In this document: positions 23,117 to 36,240 of the stretch, one piece after another
How the letters are laid out: each line of letters begins with the position of its first letter
Numbering within the stretch: the first letter of the stretch is position 1
Assembly (NCBI GenBank): GCA_030248225.1
Contig: JASANE010028937.1
Coordinates: 1-64,000 of the forward strand
Direction of reading: 5' to 3'
From: Trileptium ribeirensis
Taxonomy: Eukaryota > Nematoda > Enoplea > Enoplida > Thoracostomopsidae
DNA: 64,000 nt
Position numbers and translations under genes: made by a program
The notes under the pieces: model-generated
Database searches by the model: none
Told to the model about the DNA's origin: nothing
Seen by the model: only the letters and a program-made list of their open reading frames with translations

Positions 23117-24849
23117 GTTTTCCCATAGGCTGATTACGTTGGATTAGCTATCTAGGGACCAGCTAAAATACTTGATGCGTGGTCATTTGTTTTCGATGGG
23201 TTTACGGTCGACCAGGTTTTAAAATATTCAATTGGTTCATGGGGCTAGAGGTCTTAGGGTGATATATACATCAAAAACAGCCTGTTACACGTGATTAAAC
23301 AAAACAATAACTTTAAAGTGAAACCACGCTCGCTCTGTTTCACTCAAGTTACCAGTTTCTATCAAAACGTGAAAGGTCACATATCTCATTTTTATAAATA
23401 TTTATATGGTGGGCTCTGCCGCGTGTTTATTTTTACTTCAAAAACTACAAGATTTTTTGCGGAATTATTGTTTGGTATTACCTAGGGTAGTGTATCGAAA
23501 GATATATTGGTGAGTCTAACATGAATCACGCTGGAGGGTTATCGGAAATGGTTACTTTGAAGTTTAATGCATTGTTCTAACGGAATACATTTGATATGTA
23601 TTCATTATCGTGTCATCTCAATAATATATCGATGCCCTTTCTTTTAGTCTTTGTTTATTAAAATTTTGTATTTTTATTTTATTAAAAAAATTGACTCAGT
23701 CGTGTTGAATAAAGCGAGGACAGAAACACCACGTTCATTTTTTGTGGAACTTTAGTGGAATAAATCTTCTGTATATACGTTAGATGTTTCCATCTATTCC
23801 TGTTTCCACAAGCTTAACACAGCTAGTGTGGTATTCAAAATGCTGCACTACTTTATAGCTTGTCGAAAGAAAGTTATATTGCAAGTGCAATCCAGTGAGA
23901 AATTGAAACGAAGTGAGGAGGTTCGAGTTTCTTCAAAAAGCGCACGATTGCGACAAAAATTCTTTTAGTCCGACCGGTCCTTGGTAGTATCAATCTCTAC
24001 CAAGTCGATGAATTTTCACATTTTTAATGGACGGTAGTGAAACGTAGTTGTGTACGTAGCTTTGTGTTTGCGCTACTCACATGCTTTACTATCTAAATCC
24101 TCCGATCCGAATTTAAAACTTGAATTTGGCCATTCAGAATCACCCAACATTTTAGGTTATAAAACTGGCTCCAGCGACAGGAAAAGAATCTACTAACCAA
24201 ATACCCTCACAGAAGGCTTAGTTTGTTATTGTTGAAGAAAAGACCAAATGCATTTTGTCACTCTAGTCACAATATCTAGTATTCTTGAATTAGATATAGT
24301 AAAACTGCTGATATAGGGATCGGAAAAGGAAGGAATACCAAAATATATTTTTTAAAAACCGTAAAAAGTTTTTGTCTTCAAAAGTTCAAAAGTGTCACAC
24401 GCAACACAACTTGTATATTTGCTACACCATTTTTAAAATATTTTAAATCATTCAGAAGCGAAGCTTATTGAAGCAAGAGAAAACAATATTCATCACATGT
24501 TGATATATAATCAAATAAATGTGATGTAGATGTTTACAGCTTAGAGTTATGTACTGTTCTGGCGGGCGTGGGAGACGGAGCGGTGCGGGTATTTCAGGGG
24601 TAAGCAACAATTTTTTCTAATTTTTTCTCATAAAATGTTGCGCCATTTTTTCTTAAAATTTTCGTAATCCAGGACGTAATTACTAAAGTTCTCATAGACA
24701 CTTTCGGCGTAGAGGAAATGAGGCACGGCATCAGGGGGTACATATGGCATATATGAGTCCCACTTCATACGTGGTTCCGACCCATATAGTGTAACACCCC
24801 TATAGACAGTTATTTCTATATAATGTGACTGCGTTACTGCAATACTATC
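23117..24849. other. Repeat C remnant, then AT-rich sequence without a gene
   Basis: Up to about 23,230 the interrupted repeat C continues (TTTTCGATGGGTTTACGGTC). Beyond it no coding, RNA or repeat structure is supported. Confidence 0.45.
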
Positions 24850-25057
24850 AGATTGGACGGGGACACCAATATCAAACTGGAGGGGCACCAACATTAAACA
24901 GGAGGGGACAATATCAAACTGGAGGGAGACCAATATCCATCTAGAGGGGGCACCAATATGGAACTGAAGGGAGACACTAATATCAAACTGGAGGGGCACC
25001 AATATCAAACTAGAGGGGGCACCAACATCAAACTGGAGGGTGCGCCAATATCAATAA
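24850..25057 (+). repeat. 22-bp minisatellite, about 9 units
   Basis: Units resemble CACCAATATCAAACTGGAGG and vary by a few bases and small length changes. Confidence 0.9.
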
Positions 25058-25059
25058 TG

Positions 25060-25503
25060 AGCTAGCTCTAACTGATTTTTGTTTGTAATGACCAGCAGTT
25101 AGAAACTTTTGGCTCTTACAGCCAACTGTAACATACAAAAATCCCTTACAGCCAATCGTTAGATATTAGAAATTCTGATGGATAGCTATTAGAGACTTTT
25201 GTATTTTATAACTGGCTGTAAGAGACAAAAGTTTCTAACAGCTGGCCATTAGAGACAATAATCTGTTATGGCTAGCTGCAAAAGATTTTAGTCTCTAACA
25301 GCTAGCTGTTAGAGATTTCTGTATTTATTGGCTATATATATAAGACTAAAGTCTCTTACAGCTACCTGTTAGAGATTTAAATATCAAACAAACAGTCATT
25401 AAAGACAAAAATCTCTAGCAGCCGTTTGCAAGAAACTAAAATACCATATAACCGTCCATTAGAGATTTTAGTTTCTAGCAAACGGCTGTTAAAGACAAAA
25501 CTA
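25060..25503. repeat. Palindrome-rich satellite array
   Basis: Repeated imperfect palindromes built on TCTCTAACAGC/GCTGTTAGAGA, spaced by T- or A-rich linkers such as TTTTGTAT. The best unit, 25,292-25,315, is a perfect 24-base palindrome; about ten degenerate units are visible. It directly follows the minisatellite and precedes the third LTR copy. Confidence 0.85.
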
Positions 25504-25551
25504 CCCACTTTTTGCACTCATTATTCTGTGAAACCTGCATTATTCTGCAAA

Positions 25552-27660
25552 AATGATTTCTACCAAAAGTAAGGAGTCTAGTAAATCTAAAAATATTTAA
25601 GAGATGTAACATCCCGAAATTTTAGGAATTTCAACAGGATATATAAGATGGAGAAAACATCCAAATCAAAGTTAAGATTGGGGAAACTGGATGCGATGGG
25701 CGATCGGATACCGGTGGAGCGTGACCTGAGTATTATGTTCTGTATCATCATTTATCGTTTTTATAAAAATAAAATATGTCATGGATATAATTTGTCGTAT
25801 CGTCACGCTCCACCCACCCGAAGTGCACGGGTTGATTTTGGCACCAAAACGGAATACTTGTGACATTAAGCAGGGTATCCGGTCGACTCTAAGTGAATTC
25901 AATGATATCATGTGCATTTATGATATTTCGGATGTGTGCATAATGAAATGTTATATTATTTTATTTTGTATGGTAAGAGAGTGTAGCGCCGCGTGTCCGG
26001 ATGGGTCTGGATAGCGTGCGGGATTTTGAGTGAAATTCTAATGGGAGAGCTTTGGCAGCATTTCTACCCTCGAGGACCCATCCTGGCATGCGGTTGCGGA
26101 ATAACTGAGCCAAGGAGTAAAGCGAGAAATTTCGGGACAGAAAAGCGACAAAACCTATCAAAAATGTCATTTTTACAGGGTCTACTTAAAAGCCAATTTT
26201 TTGTAGTTTTTTGACTTCTAAGGCCAAGTAGGCTCATCACGTCACCAATAGGGCCTCCCAGGGCTTCGAAATTTTGCGATCGGGCCCACTTGGTCCCTAC
26301 CGATAAGTACTTTGGGACCCCTAAGTAGGCTTTTAAATACTCAATTTTGAAAGTCTTAAATCTCTACCAAAATAACCAAAACTCCCCAATTTTTTGGTCC
26401 CCACACCTCCAGAGGGTCTTACCCTAACTATCTAACCGAAAACCGGGGCCATCTAAACTTACCGGTCCGAACAGGACCCAAACAACCCTCCCGGGCACCA
26501 AAATTTTCTGGCTTTTGTACGCAAAATGGCCTCTAACAGGACACCTATGGGAGATATATAAAATCTAATATGTCTATCAGTAGGCGACCAGCCAGGGCAT
26601 GAACCTTGTTCCGCCCTCGGCCGCCTACCGTCTTCCGTTAGTTCGCAAACAGTAAAAATACACACCGATCTTGCTACAATTTCAGCGCCCTGGACGCTCG
26701 TATAAGCTTTCTCTCGAAAATTGCCGCGCGGACCAGCGCGAGGTTTGGCTTCAGCTGGCACTCTTCAGCCAAGTTGTGCTATAGCCGGCGACACATTACA
26801 GCAGCGAATGCCCGATAGGGCTATTGTTAATATTAGTTGTATCGTTGTTTGTCGCTCGATGCTTTGTCTGTTTTGGTATATACATATATTTCTTTTATAA
26901 TAACAATGTAGGCTTGCTTTAATGCTTATACACAGCGGCGAATTTGAATTTTTCTGTGCTTGCTAGGGACACGACGGGGCAAAGAGAAGAAATGGGAAGG
27001 GGGTAGGAATGGTAATATAAAAGGAGCAAACCCGACGCAGCGTCGGGACCAGTTGAGATAAGTGGCCGCGTAGGCGGCGGTTTTCCAGTTAAGGCGGTTG
27101 TCCCCATTTTCGTATTTTGGTTTGTAGGCTCTTGGTTTTCCGTTTTCTTTTGCTTTTTCCCAGGAGCGGCTCTGGCTGTGCAGAGGCAGTGCAGAGTCCC
27201 TCCTGGTGACTTCTTTGCTTTCGCTAAAATTTCATTGGCAAGGGGCTGCCCTTGCGGGTGCTGGTGCGTCCGAAAGGATGCTCCGCGCGCCAGTAAGTGC
27301 AGGTCCAACGAATTGAAAATTGTGCACGCTGAACTTACTCACAAAATCGTAAGTCTCGACTGGTTCCCCGCTCGCCGAGTCGCCATTTTTCGCTTTAGAC
27401 CCGGGGGGCGAAAATTCTATTTAGTGATGTGAACGGGGGAAGAGGAAGAAGGAATACACATGGAGAAGGGGGAAGGACATCGGGACATGGGAGAGGTAAG
27501 GTGTTTAAAATAAGAAACTAGTAGTGTGCTGACCTGGAGGCAGCCGCTAAGGCAGAAGAGAATTGAGCATAAGTATAAGTCAGTGCTAAACTACCCCGTC
27601 AAAATTACGAGCATTTGGTCCTTCAGCGTTTCATTTAAGCGTTCCCCGTCAAGTCATTTC
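25552..27660 (+). mobile_element. Third copy of the LARD-like LTR with interior sequence on both sides
   Basis: LTR 25,605-27,613 (2,009 bp, TG...CA). The 3' interior flank (25,552-25,604) precedes it, and the 5' interior (primer-binding site, then CATTTAAGCGTTCCCC) follows to about 27,660. There the sequence jumps to L2 at AACTTAATGAG. An LTR with interior on both sides is what a tandem or recombined element leaves. Confidence 0.75.
27635..27638. other. Unoccupied piggyBac target site
   Basis: The single TTAA here corresponds to the duplicated TTAA at 5,671 and 8,488, so this copy shows the pre-insertion state. Confidence 0.9.
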
Positions 27661-27763
27661 AACTTAATGAGACTAACAGGGACATGAGCATGCCCACAGC
27701 TCGTCGCATTATACGGGTCGCTATTGTCAACTTATACTGGCAAGAAATAGCAGTGGTAGCAGA

Positions 27764-28252
27764 TCAATTATCGTACGATATATAAAGAACAATGTCATCA
27801 GCATATTGGTTACACTTACATCCGCGCACCAAGGCAAAATCCGCAAGAGGTACGGTGTACATATTAAACAGAACGGCGCCTAACAGGTTGCCCAATCGAA
27901 CACGCTCTGGCATGGACATATTATCGCCTAATTTCACTTGCTGAAAACGGTTATTAAGATAGTCCTTGAACCAGAGAGACACGTATTATATACCTATGGC
28001 GAATCGATGATACAGCCTGCTAAGAAGCACTCCATGATCAACACTGTCAAATGCCGCAGATAAATCTAAAACTTCAACTGCTAGTGAAAGACCGGCAGCC
28101 TTGTCACGATGAAAATCGCTCATTATATCTAGAAGAGCTGTTTCAGTAGAGTGGTTGGCTTGATAAGCATACTGAGTAGGTGGTAAATACTCGTGCAACG
28201 ACAAGTAATCGCACACATGATTTGCAACAGCTCGTTCAATTAACTTCGACAA
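27764..28252 (-). pseudogene. L2-type reverse transcriptase, decayed (copy 2)
   Basis: Two frames encode the same segment as copy 1: 27,986-28,252 (HSTETALLDIMSDFHRDKAA, DLSAAFDSVDHGVLLSRL) and 27,764-27,982 (WFKDYLNNRFQQVKL, LFNMYTVPLA, QYADDIVLY). This copy keeps the canonical YADD box but has lost part of the SQGS turn and is frameshifted. Confidence 0.85.
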
Positions 28253-28550
28253 GATCGACAGTTTGCTAACTGGACGGAAGTTATTGACGTCTGAATGACC
28301 AAGAGTGTTTTATCAGCAGATGGACAGCTATAGATTGCTTTTCACGCTGAGGCACCGTATCAGAAGCCAATGATTTATTTACAATTATAATAAAATTACT
28401 TATTTTGTGTTGATTTTCAAGTAAGATAAACTGGAGATATAAAAACTTTCACGAACAAATGTTTTACTGTGGCATTTGCTAGGTTATAATAATGTACACT
28501 GTTGAGCCTAAACTTAACGCTCTGTTAAACCAGTAACTCACAAGCGATGG

Positions 28551-29550
28551 TGAAATGGAGCGAGCGTGATTTCATCGAATGATGATTTTGTGAAATCACC
28601 TTATAATAGGCTTTGTGCATACACTACAATAAAACCTCGGTAACCCTGAGCCCATTGAAAACCTTAAAAATCATCGACCCTAAATCCATCGAAAACAACT
28701 AAAAACGCACGAAGTATTTGTGCTGCGCTCTAGATAACCAAACCATCGTATTCCGCGCACCGAAAACCTATAAATAGAATATTCTACATACCCTTAAAGT
28801 AATTTGATACATAACCAATAAACTGAAGACAGACAGTCGGGTTCACAGACCCTAACCCCAAAGAACACATCTGAAACGGTTTGAAATATTCGTGCTGGAT
28901 TGTAGTAATCAAACCATTGTATTCAGCGTGCATAAAAACCTATATATAGACCATCCTTGATGCCCTGCAAGCAATAAATAACCAAACAAATGAAAACTAT
29001 CACATTTTAGAAATCGGGTTCGTGTACCGTACAACACTTGAAGGCCTATGAAAACATAAAATATAGCCAAGTTGGATTCTAAAGAGTAAAACCTTCGTAT
29101 TCAGCATGATTGATAGCCTAATAGATACACCTTGTAAGGTAAACCACGCAACAAAATACCGAAAATTGAAAAATCGCTATTTATGGCAAAGGCACTACGA
29201 GTCATATTCGCAGAAAGTTGTAGATCTGATTCTTGCTTGATCTTGTCTTCATTTTTCGATGCGACGCCTGTGTCATGAGATATGAACTGCGAAATATTTG
29301 TACCCGTATTGCTAATATTTGACAAGGAACCATTAGAAACCTGTTTTTTGCCATTTCAACCCCACCGATGGCGTCGAAGCTGTTCGGGTTAAATTAAGGG
29401 GCATATCCTCGTCACTTTTGCTACCGAATAAAAAAATAACGGAAATCCATCCATCCGAATACGAGTTATAAAAAACAGAAGCAGACAAAATAAATTTTTC
29501 ACTATTTTCCCTCTAGCGCCCTCACTGTAAACTTTGCTCGTTCCGTTTCA
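28551..29550 (+). repeat. Repeat C copy 2
   Basis: 1,000 bp, from TGAAATGGAGCGAGCG to CGTTCCGTTTCA, giving the clearest view of the inverted ends. Confidence 0.7.
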
Positions 29551-29935
29551 GATTAAAGAAAGATTAAATTAAATTAAATTAAAATTTAAGAATTAAGATT
29601 AAATTTCTTGCATTATTGTCACTTAATGAGAAGAAAATAAAAAGCCTACGCTGCGTTGGAGGAGGATATGTCTGCTGCACATAAATGTTGTACACAAAAC
29701 TAGAACCTCAGCTTGCACATTATATATATATTTTTCTACAGTCAAAATAGACCGATGTCTTACCATCAATTAATTAAAAAGCAATAAAGAAATTGACCCG
29801 GCCCTTATACTATTCCCGCAAATGAGTCTTCAACAGGGAAAGGGGTAATAAACTATTGTAACAAAACAAGATTCAGTACTATTATATACCTATTCAATTC
29901 ATTCAAATATTATTAAATACCTATATACCATAAAT

Positions 29936-31544
29936 GCCCACAGGAGGAGTTAATCGCTAACGGACTAACTCACCTCCGCCACACCGCCGACGGCGCGCGA
30001 AAATTTTTTTTAGCAAATTATGAGTAAAAATTATAAAACGTTTTTGAGGTACGGTCTTGAAAAAAATATTCGTGAGTGAGCATGATAGTTACAGTGTATA
30101 TACATCACGCAAAACAAAGTACAAATTTTATTATAAATTGGAAAACAATAATGTTTTAATAAAATATAGGCGTCGCAATGGCAAGCAACAATTATGCATG
30201 GTCCTTCCGCTGAAAACATTATCCCCTTAATTACTCTGATTATCAAGTCTACACAGCAGAATAATGTCTGTTGTTATATCTCTGTATGGCAAACTCGATA
30301 CTGCATTGCTGCATTTTGTGCATTGGTGGTGATTTATACGTTTGCTGCTCACGGCCGTATAATAAGAGATATGAACACGCTAGTTTATGAAACAATGTTA
30401 TAGAAATAAATTTATCAAGTTCATGCCATAAAATGCAAGCCTAGCCTATAGCCTAGCCTTACAAAAAGGGAGCGTCACTACAACGAAAACAGGCAAACGT
30501 ATTTCAAAAAACTGTCATTACATTGCAACTTCTTAAACTGATTCAACTTAATATTTATAAACGACGTTATGTGCCTATCGTTAATATTAAGCCCCAGTAA
30601 AACTGCACAAAGATCGATAAACTCAAATTTGAAATTCCAATACATACGTACGCAAAAATATAATATATACATTTAATATTATACGACACATATGTTATGC
30701 ATGTTTCAACGCAATCGTAACATTCGTTACCAAGGGTGGATCGCTAGATTATTTCCGTTTGGGGGCACCCATGTGTTGTAAGAGTCAACTCCATACGTTA
30801 TGATTTGACGATCACCGTAAACTGTGACTGTAGGGGCTCCATCCAAAATTGAATTGCAATTATAGTTGTCATTTGTCTAAATTTAGCTGAAATTTTAAAT
30901 AAAAGACAATTTCAAACATTTTTCAATAATTTGTAAAAATTTGGGTTTTGTACAATTACGAAATTCTGAGTTTAACGGACATATTCGGTACGATATATAT
31001 TAGTAGATAAATGATAGAAGCAACCAAACAACGCTGTATAAAGACCTAGCACTTAATTATACAGAGTATAGAATGAAATAAAATACAGCAACCAGTTTTA
31101 TACCGTAACGAACATAATGAACGTAATTACACCGACTATATATATCATTCAATATATACAATACAATGCCAAACAAAAAATAAGCCAAAAAAGCAAATAC
31201 CACCACATTAATTTAAACACTGGAATAGAACCAACAATGAAAAAGAACCAACAGTGAAATAGACATATGTAATAGAACTATATGATCGAGGTAAATTATA
31301 CTGAATTTAAACGACAAACAAAATTATCTGTTTAATCGCAACTCAACCCATGCAAATTCATTTTGCTATTCATGAACTTACCCAAAATATGTCATTATCA
31401 ACCTATGAAATAAACGCAGGATTGACGTTAAAATGCGCGCATCAACTACACACTCTACTACGACAGCATACACGGTCAACCTGCCGCCAAACAGTACCTG
31501 CGTACACGTGTTTTCGACAATAGCTCCAATTACTTCGACTTATC
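29936..31544. other. AT-rich sequence without a supported gene
   Basis: No coding or RNA feature is supported. A short imperfect palindrome (GAGTTAATCG ... GACTAACTC) lies near 29,947. Confidence 0.45.
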
Positions 31545-31875
31545 GACGTTACGGTCTTATAGGACTTATAGGCGTATCTTATTCGACCGATAGGCGTATA
31601 CTGTTCGACTTATAGGCGTATTACATGCGACTTGCATGGGTATCTTATTCGACTTATAGGCGTATCTTATTAGGAGTATTTTATTCGGGTTAAAGGCGTA
31701 TCTTATTCGATTTACAGGAGTATTTTATTCGACGTAAAGGCGTATCTTAGTCGATTTAGACGAGTGTCTTATTCGACTTATAGGCGTATCATATTCGACT
31801 TAAATGCGTATCTTATTCGACCTATAGGGTTTTTTATTCGGCTTAAGGGCGTATCTTATTCGACTTATAAGCTAT
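31545..31875 (+). repeat. 22-bp minisatellite, about 15 degenerate units
   Basis: Units resemble CGACTTATAGGCGTATCTTA followed by TT; several have ACAGGAGTATTTTATT variants. Confidence 0.88.
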
Positions 31876-32096
31876 AGTTCCGTTCCGATCAGCTCAATGA
31901 CTCATTATTGGAAATCGTGATACACAGAATCCCAGTGTCTCCGGAAGCAGGGGTCGCTTGAAGAGACCGTCTCAAAACTATGGATCCGAGCTACCCGCCC
32001 CTCACCCGCAAAATAGGTGGGCTGCTCATTACAATTCCCCCAATGAGAAAGGAAATGGCGAAAAAATAGCCCATCATTATAGCCGGCTAAAATTAG

Positions 32097-32252
32097 AATG
32101 CTGGAAGGTTAGATACTTTTCACCTATGCATCTTTGCCGCTATTGATGAAGACGAAATTGTCATTTATGATGCATTCGTTGCACATTATGGTGGTGTAGA
32201 TACTACCAGTGCGCAAATAATTCAGCAACTACCGTTATCACTCCGCGCTTAA
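32097..32252 (+). other. Coding-like fragment of unknown origin
   Basis: An open stretch of 51 codons ending in TAA, containing IDEDEIVIYDAFVAHYGGVD and a final QQLPLSLRA. Its composition is protein-like, unlike the surrounding AT-rich DNA. The frame is closed upstream by TAG at 32,094, and a different frame is open just before it (from about 31,958, NYGSELPAPHPQNRWAAHY), so a frameshifted gene piece is possible. I do not recognise the family. Confidence 0.3.
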
Positions 32253-32596
32253 TGTAGTCATGCAGTGTTCATATTTTAAGTGCGCTGGAAATGTGTATAG
32301 AACAAGCCTTTTGAACTCAATGATGTATTTTGTATTTGTTAAAATTGTCACGAAAAACACATTGTGTTAACTAAAATTTGAAAAAAAACTTGGCATAATT
32401 TTTATTTATCGATATGTTCGGCTAATTCTTCATTGCAGAAATGAACTGTGATAATTAGAATTGGGAGTAACATTACAATTACAAATGATCAAGATTACCA
32501 CCATTGTGCAAATAATGTAGATTGCTACGGTCACTATCATTCCACCAGCACATACATGCTTAATATATATATAGATTTGCTGTGTTGACTAAAAAA

Positions 32597-32850
32597 TATG
32601 ATGTGACCCAGTGGCTCAGTTGGGAGATCATCATCGTTGGACGACCAAGCGTAGGCTCGAAAAAGAGCAGCAATTCCACGGTTACTAAACTGGGTAGCAT
32701 ATATATGTCTGAAAATGACCTATGGCGGGGACGCACTTTCTCGGTCTCTGACTGACCTAAAAATTGGTAAACAGGGATCGACAACGACCCGCTGTATACA
32801 GACACAGCGGCAATTTCCCTGTCATTTCGACTATATACTCATGTAATATA
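32597..32850 (+). repeat. tRNA-derived SINE, copy 1
   Basis: Begins GACCCAGTGGCTCAGTTGGG, a clear tRNA A-box, followed by a degraded B-box (GTAGGCTCGAA). The body shares blocks (GGGATCGACAACGACC, CTGTATA) with 45,161-45,445. Confidence 0.55.
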
Positions 32851-33599
32851 TACTTACGGGTCGTTGGCGTATATTTTATATGATGTAATAGATGGTCCAC
32901 TTTAAAGATAAAGGAGAAGAATAAATTTGCCCCACAAAAATTAAAATTACTGGGCCGTGATTGCATCTGCAAAAAATTACTGGGTGCGTGCAATTTATTA
33001 GCATCCAGAAATTTGCAATTACTGAGTAAACAACTAGTGACTAGAAAATTTCATTATGCATCAAATTTAGCAGCACCCGCAAATTTTCAAATTTATGGGT
33101 TACATGTAGCATCCACCAAAATTTATGGTAATTTGTTATCCTCTCCTTCAGTTTTAAAGTGGATGATTTACAACGTACATACGTAATTCCATTAAATGCA
33201 CTTTTTTATATTAACCAAGTTATGTTTATCTACAAATTTTGCCAAAAAAATTCGTATCACTTAACATTTTAGAGCCACATACCTACAAACCTGAACCGAC
33301 TTCGTTCGCAATACATATATATATACTAGCTTGTATTTTGTAACAGCTGTATACATATGAAATAAACTAAAACACTGTACACAATAAGCTGGAATGAATC
33401 AACAAATCTTTTGTAATTCAATTTTTAATCATAATTATATAAACTTCTAAACCAAAAAAAACTGGCCTGATACTCGCCAAAACACAATTTCCAAAACAAA
33501 TAACGAGAAGCCGAGAAGCCAAGAAGCCATTGCATCCAGGCGTAGATTAATCAAACGTTAACATTTTCAAAATTGACGTTAACTTCGATGCACATGAAG

Positions 33600-33690
33600 G
33601 ATGTTTGCGATGAGCCAGTCGGGATTCGAACCAGGGGTCTTTAGCTTGGAAGAATTGCGCACTGTCACAACACTACAGGCCCGCGAATAA
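33600..33690 (-). repeat. tRNA-derived SINE head or tRNA relic
   Basis: The minus strand has an A-box-like TGTAGTGTTGTGACAGTGCG and a perfect B-box GGTTCGAATCC. The T-stem and acceptor stem do not pair well, so a functional tRNA is unlikely. Confidence 0.5.
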
Positions 33691-36240
33691 CTCGGGTAGC
33701 AGCTATGCTGTCTACGCGTTGCGTAGCGAAGTGCTACACTTGTCTATAGTACAACCTTGCGAAGATGCATATATTTACTTATGCAAATGCGTGGCATTAG
33801 GAAAGCAGCTAAAATGTGTTATACCTAAAACCACAGTTGTTCACTTGCGAGCTCTCATTTGTAGATTTATTTTTCTTTTAGCATAGGTGATACTAACTGA
33901 TTAAGCATCCTGAAGACCATACACACTATAAGGTGTGACGTGGCAGGCCCAACCTGATACGAATTTAGCAGGCAGATGAGGACATGCATGGACGCAGATA
34001 AAATAGCCACCGGGCATTCATGACCCCAATTTTTGTACAACGCGACTGAACTTCCAATTTTAAGCCTAGATGTAAAACTGAATACCACCGTTTCTTGATT
34101 TTTTCCAATGTATCAGATAACCCATACATGCTGACGCTCCGAGGTCTCAGGATAAGTTAGCACAAGTCGGCAGGAGGGAAGTCTTTGCAGGGGATTAGAG
34201 GCCCTCGGGGGAGAGAGGTCGTGCTGGATAGTTACAAAAAGTTGACGACCCCCTCCATTTTAGATAATTTCACCCCAATTTTCCACTATTTTTGCAAAGT
34301 GGCAGAGGGCAGGGTGATACTCCCAACGCAGGGTAGACCAAGGCCTCAGGGGTACTCCTTTTTGAGATAGATCTGACTCCTCATGACACCTAAATTATTA
34401 CTTACGAACTATAACAACAAATTATTTCAAATATTAGGTGACAATATTAATTATTACTGCAAACGAGACAAACAAATATGATACATTATTCCCCAGCTCC
34501 CGCGACCCACCATTGGCAGCACCACATTGAGTTCAAGCGAGACTCTTATTAATAGCATATTTATTTTAGTGTAGCTTCGCTATTCAACGCCTGATCCACA
34601 CCTAAGAACAAAAAATTTCCAAAATGAAGAAACCGCTAACTGAAAACAAACTATATATTTGTTGTCATTATATACAACAAAGTCTATTATTAAAAGAAGA
34701 AACCGTAAATCACTGGTATGTCGACGTTATATAATATGTTGGCGTGTTTTCCAATGGAAAAGAATGATTTTGATTCCTAGATAAACACAACATAGTCGCA
34801 TGATACCGTTGACCTGTGACGGTATTCAATATTTTTTCATGCCTTAAAGTATATTGTTGTACACAAAATTCCGCCAGCAGTGAAGAAATATCCATTCTGT
34901 ATGGAGACCAAGAAGAACTATATGTGTACGAGCAACTACATTTCGTGCAACACCTCTGCGTAATAGTGTCCGCAGAAAAATATTGGTTTTACATATGATC
35001 TGATACGCATTGACGCGCTAAGTCGAGCGGCAGTAAGATTATCTGAATCTGTTCACGGCTTGAAAGTCACTTATATTTCTGTGAAATACTAAGCCTAGAA
35101 AGTAGCTTAGCCTACGTCGTTAATCCACTTAGCTCATCAATGCGATTTAAATGATATATAAAGTTATAGATTTATCAAAAAAATTATTTTCCAAAATTTT
35201 GGGAACCAAGGGGTGACCTTAGGGAACAAAACAATTTAAAAACACCCCAAATTTCATTTTCAAACAAAATGTTGTCCTTCTTGGTAAGACAGAAACGAGC
35301 TACAATCACACACAGGAGCGCAGTAAAAGAGGGGGCACTCCCCCACCAAATATCGGCAAAAATAGGATTTTTCCTTCACGGCTCCGGCAATTCTCCCTCA
35401 TGGCCCCGTCATTTTGAGTTGCCCCCCCCAACCGACGTTCGAATAGAGCGCTACGCTACTGCACACACAGATATATATATTAATTACTCGCGCAGTAAGG
35501 TGAAACCGTGCTAGTACTATTAGTGATTTTTTCGCAGCAGTCGGGCTCCTCCAAAATGGTTGAGCACCGTACCCCCGCTTTTCGCCTTTTAGTGACCCAA
35601 AAGAACCTTTCAAAATTATTCATAAATCTTATCTTTCAACAAAAATTAAAATTTCAGATAACATATATACCATATCGCTTGCAGGTCACTCGTTAATAAT
35701 TATTATCTATAATGTAACATTCCGGCATATAATACATAATGCCGCTATTGCTGGATGTGCTTCGCTAGTTCCTAATTCTCCTATTATCATAAAAGTTGTA
35801 GGCTATCGAAGATTCAAAAAAAATTATTCTAACAACGGCTCCAACCACCTTTGACATCCACCGAGTCAGACTCAAGTGTCGGCTTTGGCCTACTTTTTTA
35901 TACTTATATATAACACATGACAAGAACAAAATCACAACTAATACAATGCAAGTGAAAAAGCTACAATATATAATTGAAAACGTTACACATATTATTCACG
36001 TATATTATTAAAAATATTGGCAGAGTGTCTACTGTTGTTATTATTACTTCGGCTTTATCATGCTTCGTTGATTTGCGATGATAAAATATGTTAGACCATA
36101 ACATGTTATTAAAAAAATACAAAAAAAAACCAAAAATTCATTCATAAACAAAGTGAGCACATAATGTACACATACGTGTACATCATATATTGTATGCTGG
36201 CGTTCCACAGAACTGACGTTTTATTTGCTGCAACGTTTAC
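33691..36240. other. AT-rich sequence without a supported gene
   Basis: G/C-run patches occur near 34,200-34,370 and 35,330-35,430. No coding or RNA feature could be supported. Confidence 0.4.

Larger units (their letters stand above)
27661..29935. repeat. Duplicated block (L2 + repeat C), copy 2
   Basis: Matches 1,357-3,638. It continues through the point where copy 1 is cut by the LTR (AAATACCTATATACCATAAATG near 29,915-29,935), giving an uninterrupted counterpart of that site. Confidence 0.8.

Noticed and set aside
33600..33690. Functional tRNA gene
   Set aside because: The B-box is perfect, but the T-stem and acceptor stem do not pair, so a SINE head is more likely.
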